A stretch of DNA of 64,000 nt from Rodentibacter pneumotropicus DSM 21403 (lineage in GTDB: Bacteria; Pseudomonadota; Gammaproteobacteria; Enterobacterales; Pasteurellaceae). Numbering within the stretch: the first letter of the stretch is position 1; every line of letters begins with the position of its first letter. Under the pieces are notes generated by a model. That model searched no databases, was not told the origin of the DNA, and worked only from the letters and a program-made list of their open reading frames with translations. Where the stretch lies: assembly GCF_000379905.1 (NCBI RefSeq), contig NZ_KB904057.1, forward strand, positions 115,186 through 179,185, read 5' to 3'. Below, piece by piece: positions 28,246 to 37,679 of this stretch. Both the position numbers and the translations under genes were made by a program.

Positions 28246-29648
28246 TCCTCTTTCTCATTTCCGCTGCTCAAATATTTTTCAGGATTATTGCGGAACTGTT
28301 CAAGATTTCCTTCATTTTCAAAGAAGAAAGTACGGTTTTCGTAGCTGTATTTATGTTCTGTTTGAGTATTTTTTAATTTTTTACCGCTAATCGGATCCTG
28401 CACGTCGATTTCTATGATAGTGCTGAATAAATTTAGCCCGTCTTCCAATGAAGTGCGGCGAATAATAATCTCATTTTCTGTTTGTTGCCAATCTTCGATA
28501 GGTACGGGATTACATCCCCCCGGTTTGCCAATAGACGGAATGAACATATGTACGCCACAGCCTACGCAGACAACCTGATTTCCCTGCATCACATAGCCTT
28601 GATCACCGCATAATAAGCAGGCATCAAAGACGGCAGCGAGACTGAGTTTATTCGGCTGACGATTGATAATAAAAAAACGCACGGCTTTCCCATCATCGGC
28701 AATCCACACAAAGCGATGGAGTTTTCCGTCTTTTACCTGCTCAATGGGAATACGCACTTGTTGGGTTTGATCAAGAGTGACCGGTATGGCTTCGGACAAT
28801 TGCGGTGGACGTGAAGCAACCTGTTCCCAATAAATCTGAGCCGTTGCGATAAGTACCATCGCCAATATCCCCCAATAGATAAGGCGTTTTGATACTTGTG
28901 CCAATGCCAATTTTTTGCGTTTTTCGATAGTATCTTGCTCAATTTTTGCTTGTAAAGTCCGTTTAAAGTGAGTTTGAAAAATGAAAATGCTTAGGTTGAT
29001 GAACATAACCGCAAGGCAGATGAAATTGAGCCAAGTGGTGATAGCCGCCGATTTTGCTACAAAACTTAATCGTGCTTTGGTGAGGTCAATGATCTGTAAT
29101 TTCATCAAAATGAGGAGTAATTCGCCTGACAGTGGAAGCACTAAAAGGAACCAAAGCACAAAACTCAGTGCAAAAAGTGCGGTAGATTTTCCTTTTGTTT
29201 TTTGCTGTTGTTTAAGTAAGAAATAGAGCCACATTGATATGGTAAAACATAAAATGACACCGAAAATAACCGCACTTAGATTCAAAATAAAATCGGTATT
29301 AATAATATCCGTATTGGTGAGGGCGGTGATATTCGGATCTTTTGCCCAAGTCGCGCCGGCAATCAGCATTAAGATAAATTGCCAACACAAGGCTAATTTG
29401 CTTGAAGTTGTCCATTGACTGAAGGCAAAAAGTAAAAATGCGCTTAAAAAAATGATGGTAAGGACAAGATTCGCCAGTTGGCTATTTGGCAACATAAAAC
29501 GCAGTATAACACCGCTTATTAAGCCGAAAAGACTCAGCCAAATGATCGTTTTTGAAGAGATCGTAGTTGGTTTTATTGCCCATGAGGCGCCGAGTAAAAT
29601 TGAAATGGGTAAGAGCGATTGGAGTAGAAAAACGAAAAAGTAAGTCAT
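28242..29648 (-). CDS. DUF2318 membrane protein of the P19/FTR1 iron operon
   Basis: A 468-residue protein with about eight to nine membrane helices in its first 310 residues, then a C-terminal periplasmic DUF2318 domain. That domain has paired cysteine motifs: DACLLCGDQGYV near 340 and VVCVGCGVHMFIP near 356, followed by GGCNPVPI. The cysteines suit a metal, heme or iron-sulfur centre. It corresponds to Cj1660 of the Campylobacter P19 locus and FlpA-type proteins of the Yersinia Fet-Flp system, thought to aid redox steps during iron uptake. The exact chemistry is unproven. Confidence 0.85.
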   Translation of the reverse strand: MTYFFVFLLQSLLPISILLGASWAIKPTTISSKTIIWLSLFGLISGVILRFMLPNSQLANLVLTIIFLSAFLLFAFSQWTTSSKLALCWQFILMLIAGATWAKDPNITALTNTDIINTDFILNLSAVIFGVILCFTISMWLYFLLKQQQKTKGKSTALFALSFVLWFLLVLPLSGELLLILMKLQIIDLTKARLSFVAKSAAITTWLNFICLAVMFINLSIFIFQTHFKRTLQAKIEQDTIEKRKKLALAQVSKRLIYWGILAMVLIATAQIYWEQVASRPPQLSEAIPVTLDQTQQVRIPIEQVKDGKLHRFVWIADDGKAVRFFIINRQPNKLSLAAVFDACLLCGDQGYVMQGNQVVCVGCGVHMFIPSIGKPGGCNPVPIEDWQQTENEIIIRRTSLEDGLNLFSTIIEIDVQDPISGKKLKNTQTEHKYSYENRTFFFENEGNLEQFRNNPEKYLSSGNEKEE

Positions 29649-29763
29649 AAGTCAAGAAATATCATCGTGATAAAATGCGCCAGCACAATATATTGTTTTG
29701 TTAAGCGTTTAAGGTACGCAAATTTGTGCGTGAATATAAGCTATTCACGCACATTGTAAAGAA

Positions 29764-30282
29764 TTATTTAATTCCTGTGAATTTAAATTCATAATTCACA
29801 TCAAAAGGTTTCCACCAACGACCTACGCCGGTTTCGCCATCTGTATGGCGGTGCATACCGGCTTTTGATGGAGGATCGATATGATAGGTTAATTTGTAGT
29901 TACCTACGCCCATCATTTTTACGTTTGAACCATAATGAGGGCCGTCACCGGCTACCATTGGCATAAATGTACCTTCTTGTTTTTCGCCTGTATCAGTATT
30001 AACTAAGGTGTAATTGATGGTGAGGTAAGGCATCCATTCGCCATCGCCAAAGCCATTTTTATTACCTTTCATTGCGTGAATATCCGCTTCTAAGTGAATG
30101 TCGGATTTTGCTGCAGGTAAGCCCATGCCACGAGGTTCCATATCAATTGGTTTCAGATAAACGGCGGCAATTTCCATACCATTCATTGTTACCGCTTCGC
30201 CTATCGGGTATTCGGTAAAAGCTTGTGCGCTTGCGGCAAATAAGCCGGCAGAAAGTGCGGTCGCAATAAGTGCTTTTTTCAT
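29764..30282 (-). CDS. fetP: P19 periplasmic copper/iron-binding protein
   Basis: A 172-residue secreted protein (signal ends in SAQA) of the Tp34/P19 family, which binds Cu and Fe(III) as a dimer and delivers iron to the FTR1 permease. Conserved metal-site elements are present: Glu and Met in the GEAVTMNGMEIAAVYL and EPRGMGLP stretches, DIHLEADIHAM with its histidines, and the late His in GMHRHTDGE. It lies 23 bp after the FTR1 gene, as in E. coli fetMP and Campylobacter. A USS (30252-30261) encodes part of the signal peptide core. Confidence 0.94.
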   Translation of the reverse strand: MKKALIATALSAGLFAASAQAFTEYPIGEAVTMNGMEIAAVYLKPIDMEPRGMGLPAAKSDIHLEADIHAMKGNKNGFGDGEWMPYLTINYTLVNTDTGEKQEGTFMPMVAGDGPHYGSNVKMMGVGNYKLTYHIDPPSKAGMHRHTDGETGVGRWWKPFDVNYEFKFTGIK

Positions 30283-30305
30283 ATTAGATCTCCTGAGATT
30301 TAAGG

Positions 30306-32201
30306 TTATGCTGTTTTTTTACTTTGGTATTTCATAACGGCTAAAGCAAAAAGTGCAGCGATGATTAAAATTCCTTGTGGAATTAATGTTTCCAGATAAG
30401 GGTAAATACCCAACCATGAAATTTCCGGTATGCCGTTCATTAAGGTCGGCTCAAATAATTTTCCTTCAATAAGTTCCAAGATCGATTTTCCGGCAAAGAC
30501 AAATGCCATGACATACATAAATGTGCCGGTGAACATAAAAAATGGTTTGAGGGGAAGTTTCACTACGCTATATCGCATAATGAAGTAGCAAATCGCCAGT
30601 AGGAATACGCCGACAAGGAAACCCGCAAAAAGATATGCCAAACCGACCGCACTTTTGGCATCACTTGCCAGAGCGTAATAGAACAAGACGGTTTCCGCCC
30701 CTTCACGATAAACCGCTAAAAAACTGGTGAGCCATAACCCGGCTAAGGAGCCTGCGGTTAATGCCGTAGAGAGTTTGCCTTCTAGATAACGTTTCCAATT
30801 TTGAGCTTCCACTTTGGAAAGCAACCAATAACTCATCATAAAAAGCATAACAACGGCAATCATCATGGTGAAACCTTCCAGCAATTCTCGGTTTTGACCG
30901 GAATTTTCAAAAATAAGTTGGAAAATAAAGGCGGTGATAACACTTGCGCCCAAGGCAACATAGACCGATTGACGAATTGTCGGCAATTTATCTTGATGAT
31001 TATTTTTGACGAGGTACGCCACAATAGCGGCGACAATGAGTAGGGCTTCTAATCCTTCCCGCAGAATGATTAACAAACTATATAAAAATAACGACCAATC
31101 ACTTTGTTCACCACCTTGCAACATTCCAACAGCTTTGGATAAATTCTGGGCTAATCCCTCTGCTTGAGGTTGCAATTTGTCCTCTTGATTAGCTTTCATT
31201 AGGCTCACCATTCTGGTGAAATACCCTTCAATTTCTGCTTTGAAGTTACTATCGCGAGAGCCGATTTTATTTTCCATTCCACTGTTTTCAAACACATCAA
31301 AATAGGTGTCTTGCACGGCAAGAATGGCTTTTTTCTGTTCGCCTTTTTTATAAAGTGAAATGGCTTGTTGAATACCTTGATTAACTTGATCAGCAATTTT
31401 TTGCCAATCTTGTTGTGCATTTTCCCCTGATTGTGCCACATTATCTTGTTGGTTTTGTTCTTCACGGGTAGTCGGTAACGCCGGCAATAATTCTTCAATA
31501 TCTTGTAGAAGATTGGTGCTTTGGTAGGCTATCTCTGTCATTTGGTCCGCTTGTTCGCTTAAACGAATTAAATTGTAGAATTGTTGATTGATGGCGGCGG
31601 ATTGCTCGGAAGAGCGATGAGTACGAACAGCCATCTCCATTTCTGAATTTTTATAGCCGTCATACTGTGCTTGTTGGAATGATTGTTTGGCTTTGGTGAA
31701 ATTTCCTTGCTCATAAGCCTCAATCGCTTGTGCGAGCAAATCATCAATGGTTTTAAAACTTTGCTGCCAGTAAGGTAGAATTTGGGTGTTTTGATAAACG
31801 CTATGCTGTCCGTCCGCATCGAGTTTATGGCCCTCTGCTAGAGCGGGCAATACTTCTTGCAATGCCTGTTTTAAACCATTAATTTTCGTTTGAATTTCAT
31901 CAAGGGGTTTACCTTCTCCAATCATTTTACGAATTTCACCAAAGGTCGCTTCCATTTGATAGCTTTTTTGTGCCGAAAAATTAATACGGATAGGGCCTTC
32001 TAAATTCTCAAAGACTTCAAAATACGCCATCTGCACTTCAGTGCGGGCATCATCAGGATTATTTTGTTGAAGGAGTGCGGCTGTTTTGTCCAACCGTGTT
32101 GTAATATCTGCTACCCATTGTTGATAGTTATCTTGTGCTAAAACGAGTTGAGAAAAGAAAAAAGTAAATAATACTGCGCCATAACGCACAATACGCAACA
32201 T
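30306..32201 (-). CDS. fetM: FTR1-family iron permease with long periplasmic N-terminal domain (FetM)
   Basis: The ATG at 32201 (MLRIVRYGAVLFTFFFSQLV) is chosen for its GGAG ribosome-binding site; it gives 631 residues with a signal peptide ending LAQ. Residues of about 25-360 form a helical, Gln-rich periplasmic region with two repeats of an AxxxxxxAYFEVFENLEG/DTYFDVFENSGM pattern. The C-terminal 260 residues hold seven helices with the two FTR1 iron motifs, REGLE and REGAE. It moves Fe across the inner membrane, working with P19. It is the first gene of an eight-gene operon running to 24263. Confidence 0.94.
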   Translation of the reverse strand: MLRIVRYGAVLFTFFFSQLVLAQDNYQQWVADITTRLDKTAALLQQNNPDDARTEVQMAYFEVFENLEGPIRINFSAQKSYQMEATFGEIRKMIGEGKPLDEIQTKINGLKQALQEVLPALAEGHKLDADGQHSVYQNTQILPYWQQSFKTIDDLLAQAIEAYEQGNFTKAKQSFQQAQYDGYKNSEMEMAVRTHRSSEQSAAINQQFYNLIRLSEQADQMTEIAYQSTNLLQDIEELLPALPTTREEQNQQDNVAQSGENAQQDWQKIADQVNQGIQQAISLYKKGEQKKAILAVQDTYFDVFENSGMENKIGSRDSNFKAEIEGYFTRMVSLMKANQEDKLQPQAEGLAQNLSKAVGMLQGGEQSDWSLFLYSLLIILREGLEALLIVAAIVAYLVKNNHQDKLPTIRQSVYVALGASVITAFIFQLIFENSGQNRELLEGFTMMIAVVMLFMMSYWLLSKVEAQNWKRYLEGKLSTALTAGSLAGLWLTSFLAVYREGAETVLFYYALASDAKSAVGLAYLFAGFLVGVFLLAICYFIMRYSVVKLPLKPFFMFTGTFMYVMAFVFAGKSILELIEGKLFEPTLMNGIPEISWLGIYPYLETLIPQGILIIAALFALAVMKYQSKKTA

Positions 32202-32238
32202 TGAAATCTCCAAATGCAATTTATTCTTATTTCTGCGT

Positions 32239-32266
32239 ATTATCCTATAATAAGAAAAAATCTCAA
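32239..32266 (-). promoter_or_regulatory. Candidate promoter of the P19/FTR1 iron operon
   Basis: On the minus strand TTGAGA (32261-32266) and GATAAT (32239-32244) are spaced by 16 bp, about 40 bp before the fetM start. An 8-bp inverted repeat (TTCTTATT/AATAAGAA, 32224-32256) flanks the -10. No convincing 19-bp Fur box is visible, although iron control would be expected. Confidence 0.4.
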
Positions 32267-32356
32267 CTATGATTTTCTCATTTTGTGATGAAGGTCAAGT
32301 TTGGGAGAAGGGATAAAACACCTCATTTTTTTACCGCACTTTGTTTAATGAGTCAC

Positions 32357-32850
32357 TCAAATTTTTTTGAGTTCCATTTTTTCAGGGTTGTATTTATAAA
32401 CATTAATGCTACCGCCGTGGGCTTGTCCGGTAACGAAGATATGGGCTTGAGGGGAAGAGGCGAATGTTTTGCTGTTAAAATAGTTATTTGCCGAAATCAT
32501 GGGGGAAGAACCTAAATCGACATAGCCTTTTATCCATGGATCGCCGATGGTATAGATGGGGGCTATTGTTGCATTGGCTTCATCATCATAAGTGTATCCT
32601 ACGCGAATAAAATCGGTTTCAGTTAAAAAAGCATAAGCAACTGTTTTTTCAAGCATCATGCGTTGAAATTGTTCTTTAGTTAATGGGATTAATCTAGTTT
32701 TATCATATTCTTCAGTGAATAAATTAAAAATACCGTTGTAGGGATTGGATAGTAGGCAAATTATTTATATTCCACAATATGTTATGTTCATTACTGTCTC
32801 CAGTTATAATCCAATTTTCATTCGGGCTAATGATACCTGTTGTTTCTCCT
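32357..32850 (-). pseudogene. Decayed fragment of an unknown protein gene
   Basis: The longest open part, ending at 32357, encodes MMLEKTVAYAFLTETDFIRV and continues to an ISANNYFNSKTFASS stretch. The same frame extends upstream without a start through SNPYNGIFNLFTEEYDKTRL. Another frame farther up reads TGIISPNENWIITGDSNEHN and NILWNI before breaking near 32755. The pieces read like one beta-rich secreted or repeat protein broken by at least one frameshift and lacking an N-terminus. No family recognised. An alternative is a functional 100-residue protein from 32659, but no ribosome-binding site supports it. Confidence 0.5.
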
Positions 32851-33057
32851 GCATTTTACCAGACTGTTTAGCGTATTTATGAATAAAGAACGTAATAACT
32901 GCAAATTTTGCATTTGATGTATTTGTTGATAAATACGAATCTTGTTTTGTGCTAACTCCGGATTGGTCGCATAAACAAGTAAAATTGATTTTTCGTTATT
33001 TAATTCAGTTGTCGTAATAAATACATCAATGGCATAAATTTGATTTGTTGTATTCAT
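32827..33057 (-). CDS. Doubtful small hypothetical protein (76 residues)
   Basis: The frame starts MNTTNQIYAIDVFITTTELN and has a reasonable amino-acid composition with a helical middle. However, the ATG lacks a ribosome-binding site, lies almost on the prs terminator, and its 3' end runs into the decayed fragment downstream. It may be the first part of the same broken gene region rather than an expressed gene. Confidence 0.3.
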   Translation of the reverse strand: MNTTNQIYAIDVFITTTELNNEKSILLVYATNPELAQNKIRIYQQIHQMQNLQLLRSLFINTLNSLVKCRRNNRYH

Positions 33058-33069
33058 AAAAAAGCATAA

Positions 33070-33099
33070 AAAAATGCGGTCAAATTTGACCGCATTTTT
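33070..33099. terminator. prs terminator
   Basis: A continuous 30-bp palindrome centred on CAAATTTG with arms AAAAATGCGGT/ACCGCATTTTT, T-rich in both directions, directly after the prs stop. The arms are a USS with one core change (ATGCGGT for GTGCGGT). Confidence 0.9.
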
Positions 33100-33105
33100 A
33101 GCTGA

Positions 33106-34053
33106 TTAGTTAAACATTGCCGATATGGATTCTTCGTTACTGATACGGCGAATAGATTCTGCCAGCATAGAAGAAAGGGTAAGAATACGTACTTTACCAA
33201 GGGCTTTCATTTCAGCTGAAAGAGGAATTGTATCGGTGACTACAATTTCATCAATCGAGTCGCTTGCAAGGTTTTTTGCTGCCGCACCGGAGAAAACAGC
33301 ATGAGTTGCGTAAGCAAATACGCGTTTTGCTCCGCGCTCTTTTAGAGCTTCCGCTGCTTTGCATAATGTGCCACCAGTGTCGATCATATCATCTACAAGA
33401 ATACAATCACGTCCTGCAACATCACCAATGATATGCATGACTTGGGCGACATTTGCATGTGGACGGCGTTTATCAATAATCGCCATATCGGTGTCGTTTA
33501 ATAATTTTGCTACCGCACGTGCGCGTACTACACCACCGATATCCGGAGAAACCACAATCGGATTTTCAAGATCGGTTTTTTTCAAAATATCATGAATGAG
33601 TACCGGTGAGCCGAATACGTTATCGACAGGTACATCGAAGAAACCTTGGATTTGTTCCGCATGGAGATCACAGGTCAGAACGCGATCGATACCGACAGTG
33701 GAAAGCATATCGGCGACAACTTTGGCGGTAATCGGTACGCGGGCGGAACGTACGCGGCGATCTTGGCGTGCATAACCGAAATAAGGAATCACAGCGGTAA
33801 TACGACCGGCTGATGCACGGCGTAAAGCATCTACCATGACAACCAATTCCATTAGGTTGTCGTTAGTCGGAGCACAGGTTGATTGAATAATGAAAACATC
33901 CGCACCACGCACATTTTCGTTAATTTGAACTTGAATTTCACCATCACTGAAACGACCTACTGTCGCATCACCAAGGGAAATATATAAACGTTCGGAAATG
34001 CGTTTTGCAAGTTCAGGTGTTGCATTCCCCGCGAAGAGTTTAATGTCTGGCAT
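33106..34053 (-). CDS. prs: Ribose-phosphate pyrophosphokinase
   Basis: Makes PRPP from ribose-5-phosphate and ATP for nucleotide, His, Trp and NAD synthesis. The 315 residues match the family. Motifs: [20 protein letters not shown] at the N-terminus, [11 protein letters not shown] near 95, the catalytic flexible-loop region, and the PRPP-binding motif [14 protein letters not shown] near 215. It follows ispE after 17 bp in the order lolB-ispE-prs, as in H. influenzae and E. coli, and ends at a palindromic terminator. Confidence 0.97.
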   Translation of the reverse strand: MPDIKLFAGNATPELAKRISERLYISLGDATVGRFSDGEIQVQINENVRGADVFIIQSTCAPTNDNLMELVVMVDALRRASAGRITAVIPYFGYARQDRRVRSARVPITAKVVADMLSTVGIDRVLTCDLHAEQIQGFFDVPVDNVFGSPVLIHDILKKTDLENPIVVSPDIGGVVRARAVAKLLNDTDMAIIDKRRPHANVAQVMHIIGDVAGRDCILVDDMIDTGGTLCKAAEALKERGAKRVFAYATHAVFSGAAAKNLASDSIDEIVVTDTIPLSAEMKALGKVRILTLSSMLAESIRRISNEESISAMFN

Positions 34054-34070
34054 TGGTTTATAACCTCAGG

Positions 34071-34988
34071 TTAGATTGTAGATGAATTAGGGAGATTGTG
34101 GTGTTTCAACAGTTGATATAACGGTGAAACATTGAGTCCTTTCGCAACAAAACCGAATAATTCTTTTGGTTTTTGTTGAAAGCATGCTTGGGCATCTGCC
34201 TCGTTGTTAAATTCAGCGAATACGCAAGCACCAGTTCCGGTTAATCTTGCCGGTGCATATTGTAGCAACCAGTTTAGGGCTTTTTCAACGTCTGGATAGT
34301 GATTTAGCACAATTTTTTGGCAATCGTTTTCGTAAGGCGAATTAAGTAGCTTGTTTAAAGCTTTTTTAGGCGTGTTACGCGGTAGATCTGGATCATTGAA
34401 AATCACGGCGGTGGAAATTGAACTTTCCGGTTTTAATACAACAAACCATTTTTCTGTTGGGGTACAGTAGGTGATTTTTTCTCCTACTCCTTCAGCAAAA
34501 GCGGCGTGACCATGTATAAAAATAGGTACATCCGCACCTAAGCCCAATCCTATCTCAGCCAGTTCATCAAGGGATAAATTGGCATTCCAAAGATAATTTA
34601 ACGCAACAAGTGTGGTTGCAGCATTGGAAGAACCACCACCGACACCGCCTCCCATAGGAAGAATTTTATCTAAATGAATGGTGGCACCCTTTGTGATGTT
34701 GGCTTTTTCCTGCAAACGTTTTGCCGCTCGGTAAATTAAATTATCTTCGGGTTTTAAATGAGGAATGTTAGGTGTGATAATAATGTCGCTGTTTTGTTCA
34801 CAAACTTCAATGTCAAGCCAATCGCCAAAATCAAGAAATTGGAATAGGGTTTGTAATTCGTGGTAGCCGTTTGGCAATTTTCCGTTGATATAAAGGAATA
34901 AATTAAGTTTTGCAGGACTTGGAAAATGGTGAGGTTTTCCAAGTAAAGGTTGTGAAGAAAGTGCGGTCGAAAATTGATATGTTTTCAT
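34071..34988 (-). CDS. ispE: 4-diphosphocytidyl-2-C-methyl-D-erythritol kinase
   Basis: A GHMP kinase of the MEP isoprenoid pathway. The start at 34988 overlaps the lolB stop (TAATG), a typical coupling; this gives 305 residues. PSPAKLNLFLYI is the N-terminal GHMP motif, MGGGVGGGSSNAATTL the ATP-binding glycine loop near 95-110, and RLTGTGACVFAEF the third motif. A USS in the fifth to eighth codons encodes FSTAL, giving an N-terminal extension of about 20 residues before the kinase fold. Confidence 0.95.
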   Translation of the reverse strand: MKTYQFSTALSSQPLLGKPHHFPSPAKLNLFLYINGKLPNGYHELQTLFQFLDFGDWLDIEVCEQNSDIIITPNIPHLKPEDNLIYRAAKRLQEKANITKGATIHLDKILPMGGGVGGGSSNAATTLVALNYLWNANLSLDELAEIGLGLGADVPIFIHGHAAFAEGVGEKITYCTPTEKWFVVLKPESSISTAVIFNDPDLPRNTPKKALNKLLNSPYENDCQKIVLNHYPDVEKALNWLLQYAPARLTGTGACVFAEFNNEADAQACFQQKPKELFGFVAKGLNVSPLYQLLKHHNLPNSSTI

Positions 34989-35608
34989 TAAAATGCCCAC
35001 TCAACCACACGGATTTTTAGGGTTTGGGAGGTATTTTGATTTTTTAGTAAAATATTTTCCGGCATGGAATTTTCAGTATGGTAAGTTAAATAATCCGCCG
35101 TCCAAGTCGAATCGTCAAAGGGATAACTGAATGTGCCGAGTAAATGATTCATCCCGACTTTATAATCAGAATTGACAGCAGGTTGTCCTTTCATCCAATA
35201 CGCAAGATGTTCTAAGGGAATATTCATACCGATCATCTCTTGTAGCAATAATTTTGCATTGCGTGCGGACTGTCGATTCCCGTTGTTATCCGAAATCGTC
35301 ATACCTTGTGGCTGCATTTCAATCAGTAAGGTGGATTTACTGATGAGAGAGTAAAGTTTAAGTGTATAGGATTGTGGATTTTGATATTGCCATTCAAAAC
35401 GGCTGGAAAAACGTTCTGACGGGCTAATATAACCGATTTGACCTCTGGCTCGATATTGTTGGATTTTTTCTATTTTTTGCAAATGTTGTTGCCAAGTAGC
35501 ATCGGTTTTATCAAGGTATTGCATATTGGTTGGGCGCTCTGCATCCAATGTACAGGCGGTAAGAATCGTTGTGATAAAAAGTGCGGTTAAAAATTTTAAT
35601 GATTTCAT
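34988..35608 (-). CDS. lolB: Outer-membrane lipoprotein receptor LolB
   Basis: LolB accepts lipoproteins from periplasmic LolA and inserts them in the outer membrane. The 206-residue protein begins with a lipoprotein signal (MKSLKFLTALFITTILTAC). The mature part has the LolB features: QYRARGQIGYISPSERFSSR near 45-65, FEWQYQNPQSYTLKLYS, and SKSTLLIEMQPQGMT. A USS (35578-35587) encodes FLTAL in the signal core. It is coupled to ispE and lies 45 bp after cca. Confidence 0.94.
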   Translation of the reverse strand: MKSLKFLTALFITTILTACTLDAERPTNMQYLDKTDATWQQHLQKIEKIQQYRARGQIGYISPSERFSSRFEWQYQNPQSYTLKLYSLISKSTLLIEMQPQGMTISDNNGNRQSARNAKLLLQEMIGMNIPLEHLAYWMKGQPAVNSDYKVGMNHLLGTFSYPFDDSTWTADYLTYHTENSMPENILLKNQNTSQTLKIRVVEWAF

Positions 35609-35653
35609 AGATTATGCTTAGCCCCGAAATTGGGTTATTGTAAGAGGTCGTCT

Positions 35654-36925
35654 CTATTTAGTAAAGCCTGTTTTTATTGAGTTTGATAGGCTTTTTTTCA
35701 TCTCACTGATTACGTTGATTCGACGACGATTTAACTCATCTCGAATTCCTTGTTTTTCAAATCCGTCTGCGATCACTTGTTGAACATCGACTTTTTTAGC
35801 CGCTTTTAATAAGGCGTTGATATAATCCCGTTGTGGGTATTCCCGCATTTCAAAACCGGTTCTCCCTCTTGTATCAGCAAGACAAACTAACAGGAATTCT
35901 TGGAAACGTTGCGGTTTACGCCATACATCAAAACGATTAAAGAGTTTCATCACCGTTTCCGGACGAAGTTCAAAGGCTTTATGAATATGGGTGTGATATT
36001 CACAGGTCAATTCGGCGAGTTCTTGAACGTAACTTGGTACTTTTAAGCGTTTACAAACAGAGTGGGTTGGTTTTACGCCTGCCAGTTCATGCCCATAATG
36101 ATGAGGAAGGATTTCCTTGGGAGTTAGGGCTTTGCCAAGATCATGACAAACAGCAGCAAAACGAACCGCACTTTGGTTTAGGTCAGGATGGTTCTCTGTG
36201 AGTTTTACGGCTTGTTGCAACACTAACATCGTATGCACAAAGCTATCAATTTCCGGATGGTGCTGTGGCGGATTCGGTACACCATAAAGGGCGTTCAGTT
36301 CAGGAAAAAGGATATTTAATGCGCCAATCTTACGTAGTATTTCAAAGTAAATTTCAGGATGTTTTTCATTTAATGCTTTTTCTGTTTCAAGCCAAACTCG
36401 TTCTGCCGTTAAATGTGATAGTTCACCGCTTTGTGTGAGGTTTTTCATCAACTGAAGGGTTTCCGGTGCTATTTTAAAATCAAAATGATGGAAACGAGCG
36501 GCAAAGCGGGCAACGCGTAAAACCCGTAGGGGATCTTCTGCAAAAGCAGGAGATATATGGCGTAAAATTCGATTATCTAAATCGCTTTTACCATGATAGG
36601 GATCGTGAAGATTGCCTTGGTCATCAATTGCCATGGCATTGATTGTGAGATCACGTCGAATGAGATCTTGCTCTAATGTGATGTTTGGAGAAAAATCGCA
36701 AATGAAGCCCGTATAACCCTTGCCGGATTTACGTTCTGTACGGGCAAGAGCATATTCTTCTTTAGTATTGGGATTAAGAAAAACAGGAAAATCTTTGCCG
36801 ACTTGTTGATAGCCTTTGAATAGTAGCCTTTCAGCGGTTGCTCCAACGACAACCCAGTCGCGATCTTTTACCGGTAACCCTAATAATTGATCTCGAACCG
36901 CACCGCCAACCAAATAAATTTCCAT
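35654..36925 (-). CDS. cca: CCA-adding tRNA nucleotidyltransferase with HD domain
   Basis: Adds or repairs the 3' CCA of tRNAs. The 423 residues show the class II N-terminal motif [15 protein letters not shown], the metal site [21 protein letters not shown], the template-region motif [16 protein letters not shown], and a C-terminal HD phosphohydrolase domain ([14 protein letters not shown] and AVCHDLGKA). This is the longer gammaproteobacterial form with repair phosphatase activity. A terminator lies just upstream, so it has its own promoter; lolB-ispE-prs follow on the same strand. Confidence 0.96.
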   Translation of the reverse strand: MEIYLVGGAVRDQLLGLPVKDRDWVVVGATAERLLFKGYQQVGKDFPVFLNPNTKEEYALARTERKSGKGYTGFICDFSPNITLEQDLIRRDLTINAMAIDDQGNLHDPYHGKSDLDNRILRHISPAFAEDPLRVLRVARFAARFHHFDFKIAPETLQLMKNLTQSGELSHLTAERVWLETEKALNEKHPEIYFEILRKIGALNILFPELNALYGVPNPPQHHPEIDSFVHTMLVLQQAVKLTENHPDLNQSAVRFAAVCHDLGKALTPKEILPHHYGHELAGVKPTHSVCKRLKVPSYVQELAELTCEYHTHIHKAFELRPETVMKLFNRFDVWRKPQRFQEFLLVCLADTRGRTGFEMREYPQRDYINALLKAAKKVDVQQVIADGFEKQGIRDELNRRRINVISEMKKSLSNSIKTGFTK

Positions 36926-36946
36926 TGATTTTCCTTAAAAAAAGAA

Positions 36947-36968
36947 ACACCGAACATTTGCTCGGTGT
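36947..36968 (-). terminator. Terminator between the SH3-protein gene and cca
   Basis: A 7-bp stem ACACCGA/TCGGTGT with an 8-nt loop, followed on the minus strand by TTTCTTTTTTT, directly after the stop of the SH3-domain gene. Confidence 0.8.
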
Positions 36969-36974
36969 CATTGA

Positions 36975-37598
36975 TTATGCCCAACCGTCACGGCGTTTAC
37001 GTCTTGGTAAAATATGCGGAATAATTAAGCCAAGTAACAGTCCGACACCAAGCACCGAACCACCGTAAATAAACCATTGGATCGCAATTTCACGTTTGCT
37101 GACATCAAGCATGGCTTCTAAGTCGCGATTTTTATTTTTAGTAATTTCTAACTCACGTTTGAGTTGAGAATTCTGTTCCAATAATTCGCTGCTTTGTTGC
37201 TCAGATTGTTTGGTACGACGTTGCATTTCTACGGTGCGCTGTTGCCAATCACCATCTAACTGATTGAGTTTTAATGTTAATTCTTGAATTTGAGCCTTTA
37301 ATTTGGGATTTTCAAGTTTACTGCTTGGCGTGTTGCTTAATTCGGAAGTTAATATCCAAGCCTCGCGATTTTTACTGTCTCGAATGAGGCTATACTTTCC
37401 TTGTTTTTCCAATACATTGACCTGCTCTCCGGCTTGAATGGCACCGGCAATTTTAAATTGATCACCGGCACCACGGCGAAGATAAGTATTGAGGTTTTCT
37501 GTCACATATTGGGTTTCTGCGTAAGCGATAGTGACTGTTGAAATGAGTAAAACACTCGGGAATAAAAGCTTAATAAGTTTTAACATAGTTTTTGGCAT
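36975..37598 (-). CDS. SH3-domain membrane protein (YgiM/TIGR04211 family)
   Basis: A 207-residue envelope protein. It has a signal peptide (MPKTMLKLIKLLFPSVLLIS, cleavage after AYA), a bacterial SH3 domain (about 25-90: NTYLRRGAGDQFKIAGAIQA, REAWILTSELS), a coiled coil (about 100-165, rich in Gln and Glu), one C-terminal membrane helix (WFIYGGSVLGVGLLLGLIIP) and a basic end. This matches the YgiM plan. Function is unclear, probably envelope-related. It is separated from pit by a USS-type terminator. Confidence 0.85.
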   Translation of the reverse strand: MPKTMLKLIKLLFPSVLLISTVTIAYAETQYVTENLNTYLRRGAGDQFKIAGAIQAGEQVNVLEKQGKYSLIRDSKNREAWILTSELSNTPSSKLENPKLKAQIQELTLKLNQLDGDWQQRTVEMQRRTKQSEQQSSELLEQNSQLKRELEITKNKNRDLEAMLDVSKREIAIQWFIYGGSVLGVGLLLGLIIPHILPRRKRRDGWA

Positions 37599-37645
37599 AC
37601 TCGCTCTTAAATTTTTGGACCTTACTTACAGACCTCAATTTAGAA

Positions 37646-37677
37646 AAAAAGTGCGGTTAAATTTAACCGCATTTTTT
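37646..37677. terminator. Inverted-USS terminator after pit
   Basis: A long hairpin AAAAAGTGCGGTTAAA/TTTAACCGCATTTTT with nearly no loop and one wobble pair, immediately after the pit stop codon on the minus strand. Confidence 0.88.
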
Positions 37678-37679
37678 AA

